Of a DNA stretch of 64,000 nt, positions 23,001 through 33,900 are shown in pieces. Position numbers and translations under genes: made by a program. How positions within the stretch are numbered: the first letter of the stretch is position 1; each line of letters opens with the position of its first letter. The stretch lies in the NCBI GenBank assembly GCA_017562135.1, contig QEYB01000338.1, positions 275,952 to 339,951 on the forward strand. Direction: 5' to 3'. The stretch comes from Dipylidium caninum (lineage: Eukaryota > Platyhelminthes > Cestoda > Cyclophyllidea > Dipylidiidae). The notes below the pieces were generated by a model, which did no database searches, had not been told where the DNA came from, and saw nothing but the letters and a program-made list of their open reading frames with translations.

Positions 23001-26000
23001 TGCCGACTCCACTGCCTTCGCAGTGATCGCTGGAACAAACGCTCCCAGCCGCTGTCTTTGCAAGCATGTAGGCAGGTCCGCCTCCATTCTGCTTTAAGAA
23101 AGTGGAGAAGTCTGAGTGTGGGTATGCTGGTGGAAGTATGTAATTCGGCGCATGGGTCGGCGTGGAAACGACTTGTTGACGGGCCTTACAACCCGTGGAG
23201 TGCTGTCGACGGATGCAGACGATGGCTGCGATTAAACTGATGGCGATTACGAGTGTAACTAGGACAACGAGTACCAACAGGCCCGTTTGGAGACTGAAAA
23301 AGCCAGAATTTGCTCCCACTACGCGAATCTAAACAGAAGAGGGGAGTAGATATTACAATAAGCCAGTGATAAGTGCCCAATTCATAAAGGTAACTAACCG
23401 TGAGCCAAGTATCAGAAAACTGTGGCGGCTGTCCCATATCCGAGGCTCGAATTCTGAGACGATGCACTCCCGGTTGTAATGTTGGCTGTTGTGGCTGCTG
23501 AGACTGAGATCCACTTGACTCTGTCAATCCGTTGTAATACCGATTGGCCACAGTGACCTGACCCGTCGTGGCATTGACAGCAAATGCCACCTGACTGTGA
23601 GGGTCGTGAAGAGCGTAGCGAATTTTTGCGTTCTGGCCGGCGTCTCTGTCGTGAGCTACTAATTGTGCCACAACCTGGCCCACTACAGCATCCGTTGTAA
23701 TATTGACGCATTCCCCAGATTCACCAGACACTTCATCACTGACAATCGGAAAGAGCCACACTGGAGCGTTGTCATTAATATCCACCACAGAAACTGTAAC
23801 GTTGACACGAGTACATCGGGTGTCACGAGGCGCCATATCGCAAGCGACGACTCGGAGTGTATATTCGGCCGTCTGTTCGCGATCCAGGGATTCTAGGGCC
23901 CGCAAAACTCCGGTAGTCTCGTCCAACTGGAAAAGATTATGCTTCCGTACGTGATTCGAGGAGTCCCACACATCCTGGAGTCCGTATTTCACCTGCAAAC
24001 ATGAATCGATGTGCGCATGATAAGAGTTTGAGAAGCCATAAAACCCAGCGATGACTGTCGTGGCCCCATACTCTCTTATTAGTGCACAGGGGAAAGTAGT
24101 GATTAAAACCTCTGTCTAACTGGTTGCCAAAGCTAAAGATATTGGTACGGTCATTTATAAACATGGTGGTGACATTCTTGCCGTTATCCACCTGATTGCT
24201 GCCACAAATGGGTGTGTAAACGTTCAATCACATATGTTTACACTAAGCAGCACCGGTCGGAAGACGTAAACGTATGCATTCTCGTCTTACTTCGGTGATG
24301 ACAAGGGCATTTTTCATGCATCACACAGAGACAGGGGGGGAAGGAGTAACTCAACACTTTCTTTCTTCCACCGTGCATATTTTCAAGGAATTCAATTGGA
24401 TCGTCCAACACTGACGCTGCCAAATGAAGTCGCTAACCGCTCCTTACCCTTCAGCTGCAGAGCATTTTAGTTTATGCACAGAGAAATTAAGGCTGCTTGG
24501 TACAACTGCGATGCCATTACATTCTTGGAACGGAGCAGCTCACAGAGGTGGGAATTAAACCCACAACTCAACAATTACCGCATGGAGGTCAGAATTTTAG
24601 CTTCCCATAATACTCATCGCCTAGCATACCCTCGTCTTCCGTAAAGTCATTTACGTAGAATCTAGAGAATTTGATCAAAAATTACATTTGGTTAAGTTGT
24701 CAGCCATACGTTTGGGACAATGGCTTCTTCAAGCAAGGCGATTAACTTGACCAAATTTATTCACATTTTTTTCGACGTTCTATAAACGCACAAACTTGGA
24801 ATATGGGAAGTAAATCAGGTTCCTTAACAAAAAGGTAACAGTTAAATTTGAAAAAAGGGCCTTGAAAAAGGATTGGCGGATAATGGGTTGGGGAACTGGG
24901 AGCTGGTAGACAAGGGGTCGGGGATTAGTGACAGACGTTAAACGTCTGCTTGGGTGATCGACTTCAGATTTATCAAACTTAACACTGCTACTCTAATTCG
25001 TATTATTACACATAGAGGAATTCTTTCACGCGACAGTTGTCAGTCGTGTTCGCGTTACTTCCGACCATCAATTAGCTGTCCGTGGCTTCGCCAAATGTGC
25101 AAGAAGTGTGAACGCCCTCCTCCATGACACGGCAATTACTACGGCCACAGTGACCGATGATTCCCAAGGACTGGTTACTACCTTGTGACAGAAACGTTAT
25201 CCGCATCATATTGCAACATTGGTTATTAGTTTGTCAGCCTCCGCATGTATTTACAGCCAAGTGTCTTCCTAACTTGCCCATTTACAAAATGGAAATGAAC
25301 AGGGTCGCCTTCAATGCACGAATGTCAATCTTTCTTCAGATGAAAGTCAAAAGAGAGGAGACTTGTCTGTCTCGACCATTTGGCAATCCGGTCACGTGAA
25401 CACCGGAAACCCTTGAACAAGCCTTAAGGGGGCTGCTTAAGGTCCTTGTAAATGGGGCAAAGAAGTGAGACTTATTTCGCGTTTCCGTAACAGATGAAGT
25501 AGTAAATGCGAGAGGAGAATTGGCACAGCCACCACAACTTCCACAACTTCTTTAGTGGCTTCACTTTAAATTAAGTGCCTCCACACATAGCCATTGGTAG
25601 AAGTGCGCCAGCCGAAAAAACCGATCAAGTGTGACCTATACAGAAGTGATGAAGTCGCAAGAAAAAAGGACGGTGATGCCCATTTGGGTGAGGGTTCGCC
25701 TGCATCCGACATTATTGTCCCCTTCTTTCATCGATTTGCGATTAGATGGTGGAGCATCAAGCGTGTTGTAGTGGCCAATGTTGTCGCAACATTATTCCAC
25801 CAATGCCGCCTGGAGGGGTCCATCATTATTCAATTTAAACCCGACCTCTACTCCTCGCACCGGTGTTTCGGCCACCACGCTGACGAAACTCAATATGGCA
25901 AAGGGACTGACGAGCAAACGGACGGACGGACGGACGGACGTGGCCGGTATTTGGGGCGAACAAGACGACGAGCCTCCGTTTGAATCCGCATCGACAGCCG

Positions 26001-29000
26001 TTGCGGTGATGGCAACAATATATGTACGCAGTCACAAATCTGTCTCCACATTGAGGCCACAGGACGACCTAGTTGCAGCACCCAACGCCGCCCCCCTCAC
26101 CCTTCCATCACAAATTTCGCCCTGAATACGTTTGAAGAAGCTCGCAGTGGCTGAAAGAGTCAGTGTCGAGTAAAGTATGTCATGAGGAATATTCCAGTGT
26201 CGGTTAATGTAGATGGATCTAAAATAACTCAAAATGTACTCACCAATGCAACCTTCACCAGTTTTCACATATTTTAACTCCTCAGGAGTGACTGGATGTG
26301 AAAATAATTATGGAACCACGGAGCGAATGGTAGTCGGCTTAAAAGAGGATCCATGCAAAATATCGGGGAGTAAAACCAGTGATCCCAATTTCAGAAAGTG
26401 TGATTTCAGGCACAATTTTGCGAAAAACCTATTCGGAGTTAGCTTGAAAGATTGGAATTTGTTGGACCTACTAAAATCATGTCTTTCCAACATTTCATTT
26501 GGACACTTTCAGTCTGTCCAGAATAGCTGTGAATATCGAGTAGATGAGTTTGTAAAAATATTTGAGAAAAGGAGAGGAACTTAGTAGTGGGAGGCAGTTT
26601 AACCCCTCTAGAAACTTCCGGAACCTTGTACTTGGCCTCCCGAAGTGAAATTTTGCGAGGATAACACAGAAAGGAAACGATTTTCATAAAACACTGGCTC
26701 TCTTGTTTCCATTATTAATAACTTAAAACTGGACGGATGTGTGGACAAGACGCTAAAGAAGGTCTCAAAGAAGCCACTCTATCCTCTATTTACATTTTGT
26801 CAGTCGCAAAATGCTAATTTTTCTGCATGTAAAATTTTCCGGCTAGCTACCAGCAAGATGGCCCATTTGCCATCAGAAGCAGTCCCAGCAGCCGTCTAGG
26901 GAGCCAGACGTTGAGCAGAGGGGGTGGAGAAGTGAAGCTAATATGCATTGCAAATTATGCTGCTGCTCTAGTCTCTTCACTGATTGTGATTCTACGCGAA
27001 ATTGTGGGAGGAAGGCGCAAGTCAACCAGACAGCGTCAACTCACCCTTCCATTGAGTCCTTGATCAGGATCTTCCGCGTGCAGATGCCCATTGACTTTGG
27101 AGTGCTTCGGATGGTTCTCTGACAGGTAAAATGGTCCCACATCCGTGAAGGAGGGTGCGTTGTCATTTTCGTCTATCAGTTCCACGGTGACAACTGCTTG
27201 CGCCGTGTGAATTAGCGCGGAGACCCTTGGAGAGTCGCTCCTCCCACCTACTATGCGATCGGGCCTGGCATCTTTGACAAGAACGCAGAATGTCACCTCA
27301 GGCGTCATTTCACGATCCAGACGGTCCATTTGGCGCATTTCACGCTCAAATGTTGTTATCTTTCCTGTTCCCGGGTCGATTCTAAAGTAACGCTCCCCGT
27401 CTTCATTCAGACTGTATTCAAGCTGGGCTGATTGATCCTCGTCTCGTGCTATCACCTAAAGGCAATTATGCCATTTTGTCACTCTAATTAACTGTGCAGC
27501 CGAGGATAAGAAGTGTCCATTATTTACAAGAAGGTTCTATGGGGACTTGTTGGGACAAGAATTAACCCCAGAATACAAATCCGTTTTTCACTTTTGCGTA
27601 TATTTTCCACTCATGACTGAGAAGCAACGTAGCACCAAAGAGTGAGCAAATCAAAGGCCTCAGACACATTCAGATGTCAACGAATTCACAGCCTCTCCGA
27701 GGGTACTTGCATAGTCATTGTCTTTGCTTCAGAATCACTGGCATTCAATCGAAAGTGCCGTAAAGAGCCAGTGTGGGCGTGTTCAAAGCAAAATTAGGGA
27801 GACGATAATTAACGCCCAAGCGACCAATGTGGTACCTAATTATCGCCCAATTAGCGCACACGGCGGTGATCAGCGTGGTGGCATCCCCGGTCCCCACAGG
27901 CCTGTTATCTGCCTCCAAATCAGTGATCTGGAAAGGCAGGACAAGCGTGACTAGTCGGCGAATGGAGACGAAGAGCGTCAGCGACACTCATAAATGGAGA
28001 TGACCCCAATATTTACACAGCCAGTAGTGACGATTACTAAGTTGTGTGTTTATGTTTACCACTAAATAGACGCGAGTCGTTTCAAGGGCTCCAGCAGAAT
28101 ATCTACGAAACGAGTGTTGTAGGCTGACGATCTCAAAAGACTGTTCTCCATGTCCATAAAGCAGGACTCCGGTCAGGTTGAAAAGACCCTTTGCAGGTAA
28201 CATTGTGAAGTAACCAGATGAGCACGTTAGCTCAACTGACGGACTGAACGCACTTTCACCACTGGAAATGCGCACTTATCAACGGAATTATGTGATTTCG
28301 TGTGCGGCACTCGTTGCCTACAGAGGACCTCCGCGAATCGCAGTTGATTCTCTGTACTAAGATACAAGATGAACACCGTACATCCAGAATTGTTGAAAAT
28401 AAGGCATATGAGGAAGAGGGTAGACAGGCAGATTATTTCGAGTTAAGACGAAAGATGGGATTACATTGCGGCCCACCCACGTGTCCAATTTCACTAGCCC
28501 ACGCCACGGTGGGTGCTCACAGCAGACAGCGGCTGGAGTTGGCGCCATCACTCCATCCCAGCTCATATTCTATCGCCGAGGTCGACCACACGCAAGCACG
28601 TCTCCCCACATCGGTGGTATATGGCCGGCGTCCAAAATAAAGTTTTCAGAAGATTGTTTGAAGGATATTTCGGCTGCCGCATTAATGGTCGCACTGGCTA
28701 AGCCACCCGGTCAGGGGGGAGGAGGAGGAGGAGTGGAGGGGGTCAAATACACTTTGGCGGTCTTGCTACACTTTGACAGGTTCACCCCACTACACTCGTT
28801 ACACGCCACCTGATCTACGGGATTGGCTTCGACATGAGTTTGCTCCCCGCGCACACAGGAGCCATATCAAACAATGAAGCCGGTGGGGTGACTATATTTC
28901 GAGCGGAGGGACACAGACAAGGAAGAGGGTTGACGAGCCCAGACAATGAATCATGCCAGTCGGCACGAGGCGAATAGCTCCCACACGCACACCTCCAAAA

Positions 29001-30696
29001 GTCATGGGGAAGTACATACTCCACTTATTTTGTCAGCGATTTAAATGCCTACCAAGTAATGCGAAAGAAGCGAGTGGGATCGCTTAAATTAAGCGTTGGC
29101 GAGGGTAGATAACCTATGTCACGATATGCAAATGCTATCCGAAATGCTGTCTTTCCAGACACAGGCAAATGATTAATGATCACGTGGTAGAGGAGAATAC
29201 AAGCACAGGCATACCTGGAGGACAAAAGTGTTGTTCGGTGCATTCTCTGTAATCTTGGCGGAGTATTCCTTCTTCGTGAACACCGGTTCAAATTCATTCT
29301 CATCTTCAATCCGAACAACAAACTGCTTCTGTGTACTTTTCGGACGTGGCTTACCTCTGTCCCTACATGTGATGTTGACAAATACGACTGGCTCCATTTC
29401 TGCATCGAAACTGCGCCGACTGTTGAGCACATAAACAGAGGGGACGAGTTGACGGAGTTCAAAGCTGTCACCAACACTGTCTAGGGTACAGGTGACACGC
29501 CCATTATCACCTAGGTCTCTGTCCTCTACTTTAAGAGTGACAATTTTGGCAGGGGAGGAATTCTCGGGGATCCACACCTCAGATCCCTCCGGTGGAATAA
29601 TCATCCGAATGTCTGGCGCAAAGTCATTGATATCTTCCACTCGTATGTTGACACTCACAGTGTCCTGCCGGTGAAGATCGTTGAGATGGAAGGGTTTATC
29701 AAAAATTCCAACTGGTGCGGAATCCGAGGTCTCCTTTACACGAACCTTGAAATGATAGTTCAAGCGCACATCAGCCTGAAGGCGACGAGCCAGTGAAATG
29801 GCTCCAGTAATGGGGTCCAAGTTAAAGGTGGCCTGAATTGAGGGATCCTCAGCACCAAAAAACTCGAGACGCATTCGAGCGTTCGGTGGCGAGTCATAAT
29901 CCGTAGCGTTAAGTCGTAAAATAATCTTTCCACTCGGTGTGTCTTCAGGAAGGGTCAAGTTATATTCTAGGGGTGGATGGAAGAAAGGACGGTTGTCGTT
30001 GACATCGATGACATTAATTGTCAATGGAGCGGTTGTGCAGTTGTGTCGATCGCAAGCTTCAAGAGTTCCTCTAAAGACAGACTGCTTCTCATAATCTAGC
30101 TGTTCTAGCAGCTTCAGCTGAACACTCGGTAGGTTTGAATTGTCAATTTCGAAGTAGCGCTGAATATCCGAGCCATGTAAAGTATATCGCTGGATCTGAT
30201 TGTCCAATGACCAATCGCCGTCGATTGCAGGATCGAGATCGATTGAAGTGCCGATGGGAGCCTTCTCGGAGATCTGGACCACTTGTCCGTTCGGTTGTCG
30301 AAAGCGAGGGGAATGATCGTTGACGTCCATTATTCTGATCCGCAGGCTAATTTCTCCCATTTCTTCTGAGCGGGGGTCCTCGACCATAACGGTGTAGGAC
30401 AGTAGACAGGGTTTAGCGTATGTGCAGCAGACCTCTCGTTCATGACACAATGCTTCCAAATCTATGGGCTTAGCGACGACAACCTTCCCGTTACTTTCAA
30501 TGTTAAATAGGGCATCACTGTCAATCATCCCCAAGTAGGAGGCCTCCCGACCACCACTATGTGCGGAAGATAGTGTGCCAATCGTGGTGCCGACCTCCAC
30601 GCCTTCTGGTGCGTTCATGACGATATCATCCCTCTTGATTGCCTGGCTAAGGGTAGAAAGGAAGATTGGGAAAAGGAGGCACACCGCAAGCACCAT
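19631..30696 (-). CDS. Protocadherin with seven EC repeats (five-exon gene)
   Basis: The gene encodes a single-pass adhesion receptor expected at the plasma membrane, making calcium-dependent cell-cell contacts. Joining exons 29215-30696, 27045-27455, 23399-23992, 22684-23328 and 19631-20047 gives 1,182 codons with every junction in phase 0. Residues 1-19 form a signal peptide. Cadherin repeats end at the calcium-binding linkers DVNDH (124-128), DVNDN (231-235), DINDF (355-359), DENEF (465-469), DENDN (589-593) and DINDN (702-706); a seventh repeat precedes the membrane. Residues 845-868 are the transmembrane helix, followed by a 314-residue tail. The first repeat has the paired-cysteine segment (CCTYAKPCLL) known from protocadherin EC1. 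Seven repeats match delta-1-type protocadherins, but orthology is not claimed. The start ATG at 30696 is chosen for its signal peptide and good context (GAC before, G after). Confidence 0.9.
20048..22683 (-). other. Protocadherin intron 4
   Basis: A 2,636-base intron from donor CAG-GTAGGT to acceptor CCCCTGCAG, phase 0. I see no further convincing exon inside. A palindromic TGACGTCA (CRE-type) octamer lies at 21363-21370. A donor four bases further on (CAGGTAG-GTATTC) is possible but would shift the frame. Confidence 0.65.
22684..23328 (-). CDS. Protocadherin exon 4: transmembrane helix and proximal tail
   Basis: The acceptor CTTCTGTTTAG precedes ATTCGCGTAGTG (IRVVGANSG), and the donor is CAG-GTAGGT. 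The exon encodes residues 830-1044. A 24-residue hydrophobic helix starting GLLVLVVLVTLVIA is followed by CIRRQHSTGCKARQQ, the positive-inside stop-transfer signal. The rest is a Gly/Ser/Thr-rich tail with several tyrosines in short motifs (ILPPAYPH, EFYAPYG, VTYNT), plausible but unproven interaction sites. Confidence 0.9.
23329..23398 (-). other. Protocadherin intron 3 (70 bp)
   Basis: A very short intron from donor ACG-GTTAGT to acceptor CTGTTTAG, phase 0, separating the last extracellular segment from the membrane helix. Removing it gives DTWLTIRVVGANSG, the usual arrangement at the end of a membrane-proximal protocadherin repeat. Confidence 0.85.
23399..23992 (-). CDS. Protocadherin exon 3: EC6 body and EC7
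   Basis: The acceptor TGTTTGCAG precedes GTGAAATACGG, and the donor is ACG-GTTAGT. The exon encodes residues 632-829. It completes repeat 6 with LDREQTAEYTLRVVACD and the DINDNAPVW linker, then carries repeat 7 with HDRDAGQNAKIRYAL and RASDMGQPPQFSDTWLT. A Ser/Gln/Pro-rich insertion (about SSGSQSQQPQQPT) sits in a loop of repeat 7. Confidence 0.93.
23993..27044 (-). other. Protocadherin intron 2
   Basis: A 3.05-kb phase-0 intron with donor AGG-GTGAGT and acceptor TTTGCAG. It contains a GGAC tetranucleotide run at 25916-25940 and no convincing additional exon. Open frames on either strand near 25.6-26.3 kb lack domains. Confidence 0.8.
25916..25940 (+). repeat. (GGAC)n tetranucleotide run
   Basis: About six tandem GGAC units lie within intron 2. 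Confidence 0.9.
27045..27455 (-). CDS. Protocadherin exon 2: EC5 and start of EC6
   Basis: The acceptor TTGCCTTTAG precedes GTGATAGCACGA (VIARDEDQ), and the donor is AGG-GTGAGT. It encodes 137 residues (495-631). With the end of exon 1 it forms an unbroken repeat 5 (TFVLQ-VIARDEDQSAQLEYSL), confirming the junction. It ends repeat 5 with the DENDNAPSF linker and starts repeat 6 (YLSENHPKHSKVNGHLHAED). The loop after LVKDARP is unusually long. Confidence 0.93.
27456..29214 (-). other. Protocadherin intron 1
   Basis: A 1.76-kb phase-0 intron with donor CTCCAG-GTATGC and acceptor CTTTAG. It contains the cadherin-like open stretch described at 28060-28261 and a short GGA run at about 28717-28735. 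Exons 1 and 2 join without needing anything from this intron. Confidence 0.85.
28060..28261 (-). pseudogene. Cadherin-repeat-like cryptic or decayed exon
   Basis: A 95-codon open frame in intron 1 contains SGYFTMLPAKGLFNLTGVL, then EQSFEIVSLQ and ETTRVYLVVNIN. The order and spacing match the second half of a cadherin repeat (F-x-x-x-P-x-x-G-x-[FIL]-x-L-x-G-x-L, strand F, strand G), ending near where DxND would be expected. Possible splice sites are CATTTCCAG and GTG-GTAAAC, giving 202 bases. That is not a multiple of three, and the reading frame would not match the phase-0 ends of exons 1 and 2. It also lacks the Dx[ND]DN linker. I read it as a relic of a duplicated exon or an unproductive alternative exon; chance resemblance is possible. 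Confidence 0.35.
29215..30696 (-). CDS. Protocadherin exon 1: signal peptide and EC1-EC4
   Basis: The exon encodes residues 1-494 without interruption. The signal peptide MVLAVCLLFPIFLSTLSQA is followed by repeats 1-4 and the first strand of repeat 5. Motifs include VMVEDPRSEEM and DVNDHSP (EC1), LLEQLDYEK and DVNDNRPFF (EC2), LNATDYDSPPNARMRL and DINDFAP (EC3), and VEDRDLGDNGRVTC and DENEFEP (EC4). The fourth linker has N-E-F instead of N-D-N. A large single exon carrying several extracellular repeats is common in protocadherin genes. The frame stays open upstream to an ATG at 30864, adding 56 basic residues that would bury the signal peptide. I prefer the inner start. Confidence 0.93.
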
Positions 30697-30960
30697 GTCA
30701 CATACGGCAAAGCGATCCAAGTGGCACCAACTGTCGCCTGTGTCATCCAAGACTACATGCACGGGTGCACATATGCGCGTGCGCGCGTTTGTCCCCAACG
30801 CCGTAGCTGATTGGTCGCTGGTCCTCGTCCATCTCACACGCCTGTGCGAACGCGTGCGGCCCAACCTGTTCTCCCCTTAACCAATCAGCACTTAATACGC
30901 CCCTTCCGATAAGGGGCGCCCAGGCACAAACAAGCGCGAGTGAAACACTCGGCTCCTGCG
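30697..30960 (-). promoter_or_regulatory. Putative protocadherin promoter and 5' UTR
   Basis: The sequence just upstream of the start codon is richer in CpG than its surroundings. It holds two CCAAT motifs in opposite orientation with good NF-Y-type flanks: CTGATTGG at 30807-30814 and CCAATCAG at 30881-30888 (plus-strand reading). They are about 74 bases apart. No convincing TATA box was seen. Promoter function is inferred from position and motifs. Confidence 0.4.
30765..30788. repeat. 24-bp alternating purine-pyrimidine tract
   Basis: Every base alternates purine and pyrimidine over 24 positions, mixing CA/TG, AT and mainly GC steps (core GCGCGTGCGCGCG). Such tracts can form left-handed Z-DNA under negative supercoiling. 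It lies about 70-92 bases upstream of the chosen start codon. Confidence 0.9.
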
Positions 30961-33900
30961 CCAAAATGTCAAAAAGTGATGCCTCTTTCTATTGTTCTCT
31001 CCTTCATCAATGAATTTGTTTCACGTCCGATGGTCAAGTGATTTCAACTTGGAACGCTCCGCGGCAACATGATAGAGCGGCATCGGAAATAAGATACGCC
31101 CCTCCGTCTCGTGAGGTCTCGTAATTCTACGCCATCGCACTCGTGTGCTGTTTTTGCCCCAGCGGTTGCTACAACTCTTTGCTTCCTGTCCTAATAAGCG
31201 TCCGAAAATTGTTTCTGGCCGAATTAACAGTCGACACTCCCCATATGTGTGCTTGTCCTTACTGTCGACTTTGGGTGTTTGCGTGCTGAGGTCTTTCATT
31301 TGCTTATTGTGGAAAGAATAGACTAAAATTACTTTGATTATTCTTAATTCGTCTCAATCTAGAATGGTTATACGAAGACATTTTGAAAAGGCCGCTAATA
31401 TTTAGGAGCCCGCATGGGTCAACGATTTCCTCCCCAACTTCGCGGTCCTCGGGTCAGGGACTAATTAGTCAGCTCTGCACGACAGATTTCTGTTGGCTAA
31501 GTGTTTACTACGATTCCTGTCACTTTCAGAGTTCTTGTTTGGATAGAGCTTCCGAAACGATTATATTAAGCACACAGCCAAAAACTCGTAAATCCTAAAC
31601 AGCTGCGCTTTAGTAGCGGACTTGTTTATTGCTGAAAAGTTGGAACGGAAAAGACCCCTAGTGCTGCATTGTCTTTTACATTCTTGACATTCTTTCTTTA
31701 ACCTCGTTTGACGATTTCGAATGGTCCTCCCAAGGCTACCTGGCTTTACATCTTAGGCGTCTATCTTCCTGCATTTCAGGAAAGGTATTTGTGTGGCGAG
31801 ATGAATGAGTATGAGAAAATTCTACTGATGATGACGGTCGAGTTGACCCTCCCTATTAAATAGCCTCCCAATATGCTTATGTCCGACTTTTATAAAAAAA
31901 CCTACGAATTACTAAGCTGCATGACTGTGTGATTCACGTGGACTCTGACCGATTAGGAAAAAGATACCCTCTAGATGCTACGCCCTTTCGTGTGATAAGA
32001 AGTTCCACAAAATCCCTTATCTGGCGACGTGAGTGCCTTTCACATTTCTCCCCTCTTATGCCTTGACAATGACAATGGCTATACCTGACGATTTGCTTTC
32101 GTGCTTTGATCAAATGAATTCCACGCAGGCACATCCTATAAACAGTGACAATCATGATTATTTTTGGTGGTTGTAACAAGTTGACTTGCAACGTTGTCCC
32201 CACCTCGTGTTCTTCTGGTTAGCGTCGGGGCCTCTACTTAAAATGGATTCGCCTCCTATTTGTCCGATTCCCTACTTGCATTCCTTCTTCTCTGCAAATT
32301 TATTGGTACTTAAGGGAGGACGAGGGATACTCAAACGATATCACTTGATGTCCTATTATGTATGACATGAAGTGTTAAATAAATGGTGAGAATTATTTTC
32401 GTAAAGTTAGCCTTAATTGGAGTGTGTTAAGCCAATAGCTGAACACACTTAGTTTTGATTTTTTATCGGATCTTATTAATAATGGAAGCCAAGGTCAGAC
32501 TGGATGCAGCTTCTTTTGCTGCCTCCGCGGTTCTTAATTTGAAAGTTTTGGCGGTAATTCTCCCCAGTACGTATGCCTCTTTTACCCAATTCCTCTATCC
32601 GAGTGGTCTTACAAGCATGTGCCGTGGCTTGGATGAGTTTGAGGAGCCATTTTCTCGCAAACTCTTCATAATTAGCTATAAATGTAGAAGATTTTATGGA
32701 TGATCCGCAATTCGGAGACTGCGTTATAAAGTGTTTTAGTTCCCAAATATTTATTTCCTTTTGGATGTCAGATTAAATGGCATCGTCCGCCTTCTTTAGA
32801 ACCTATACAGAAGTGTTGTGAGGATGGTGGCCGGTTGACGCCGATTCAAGGGAGCAGAATCAACTGACTATCGCAGGATCTACTCATTTAATGGGGTCCA
32901 CTCAGTTAACAATTCGTCGCCGAGCGTTCATCCAATCATTTTAGTAGTACACTTTCTTTGCCATTTCGGCCAATTAAACCTACTTTTTCGCACCCACAAC
33001 TTATTCGGGTCACATCAGAGACGGGAATCGTTTTCTTCACCCTCAGTCTGTTTCTCCACAGGCCGCCTAAAGTAGTACGCTTTCGCTCTCATGCGTGGGT
33101 CCATCTTACGGTTTTTCTTTTTAAACAACAATGTTGAGTGCTCCTTTAAGAGCGATATTCGCTTTAACAGAGTTAAAATTATGTGGGGCCGTAAGGTAAA
33201 GACACCACATTTGTTATAACCCGCAATTTTTCACTGTCGGCCAATTGCCTCACTTGTGGAATATCACGAAAACAAACTACATTTTACTCTAAATACACAA
33301 ACCGATCTTGAGACGGTTGATACCGGCATGTATGTTTTAACCAAAAATTTCACAATTTTGTGTATAGTTGGGGAGAGAAGAAGAAAGAGATAAAAGGATG
33401 CTAATGGTCCAACGAGATTTGGTGATGATCAGCCTTCGCCACAGAGGAAAATGAAGTAGAGAATGTTGTCGGGGGACACTTTTACTCAGCCAGTGGCAAT
33501 TGCCAACTTATAAAATACTACTTCTTTTTCGCTGAAGGATAGTTAACTTTTACGAAAACCGATGAAGAGGAGGGAATAAATCTTCTGCATTCTTTAATGC
33601 TTTCACCACAGAAGCTTCTCATTATTTTTTTTGTTAGATTTTATTAGCAAAGAAGGATACGTTATTAAGTTTCGAGTTAAATTATCAGACGTTTATGAAT
33701 ATCTCCCTTGCGCCAAAACCATTTGGGTCCAGCCTAATTCACAAAAGCGCGCTTGACTGCATTCACAGTTGCTTTTCACCTCACTTTGGTTCCCTCCATG
33801 TGATAAGTCGCCTGAAAATACTCATAATATCCTGGAGTCCTTAAGGTTTTCATTCACGGAAACGTTTGTGGAAATTTCTCTCGGTCGCTGTCCGTAGTCT

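Noticed and set aside
23412..23711. Minus-strand frame overlapping protocadherin exon 3 in another phase
   Set aside because: It is a shadow of the cadherin coding sequence; exon 3 in its own frame has clear EC motifs.
24525..24600. Minus-strand GTGGGTTTAATTCCCAC resembling a tRNA T-arm
   Set aside because: The stem pairs, but the loop does not give a proper TTCRA. I could not find a matching A box, D-arm, anticodon stem or acceptor stem, so no tRNA or tRNA-derived repeat is claimed.
27830..27862. Plus-strand NYRPIS, like a reverse-transcriptase motif
   Set aside because: Only six residues match, with no other reverse-transcriptase block nearby in any frame. It lies inside a protocadherin intron and is most likely chance.
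30697..30864. In-frame ATG at 30864 extending the protocadherin by 56 residues
   Set aside because: The extension is basic and low in hydrophobicity and would put the signal peptide at residue 57 and beyond. It also spans the Z-DNA-prone tract and a CCAAT box, which fits promoter or 5' UTR better than coding.
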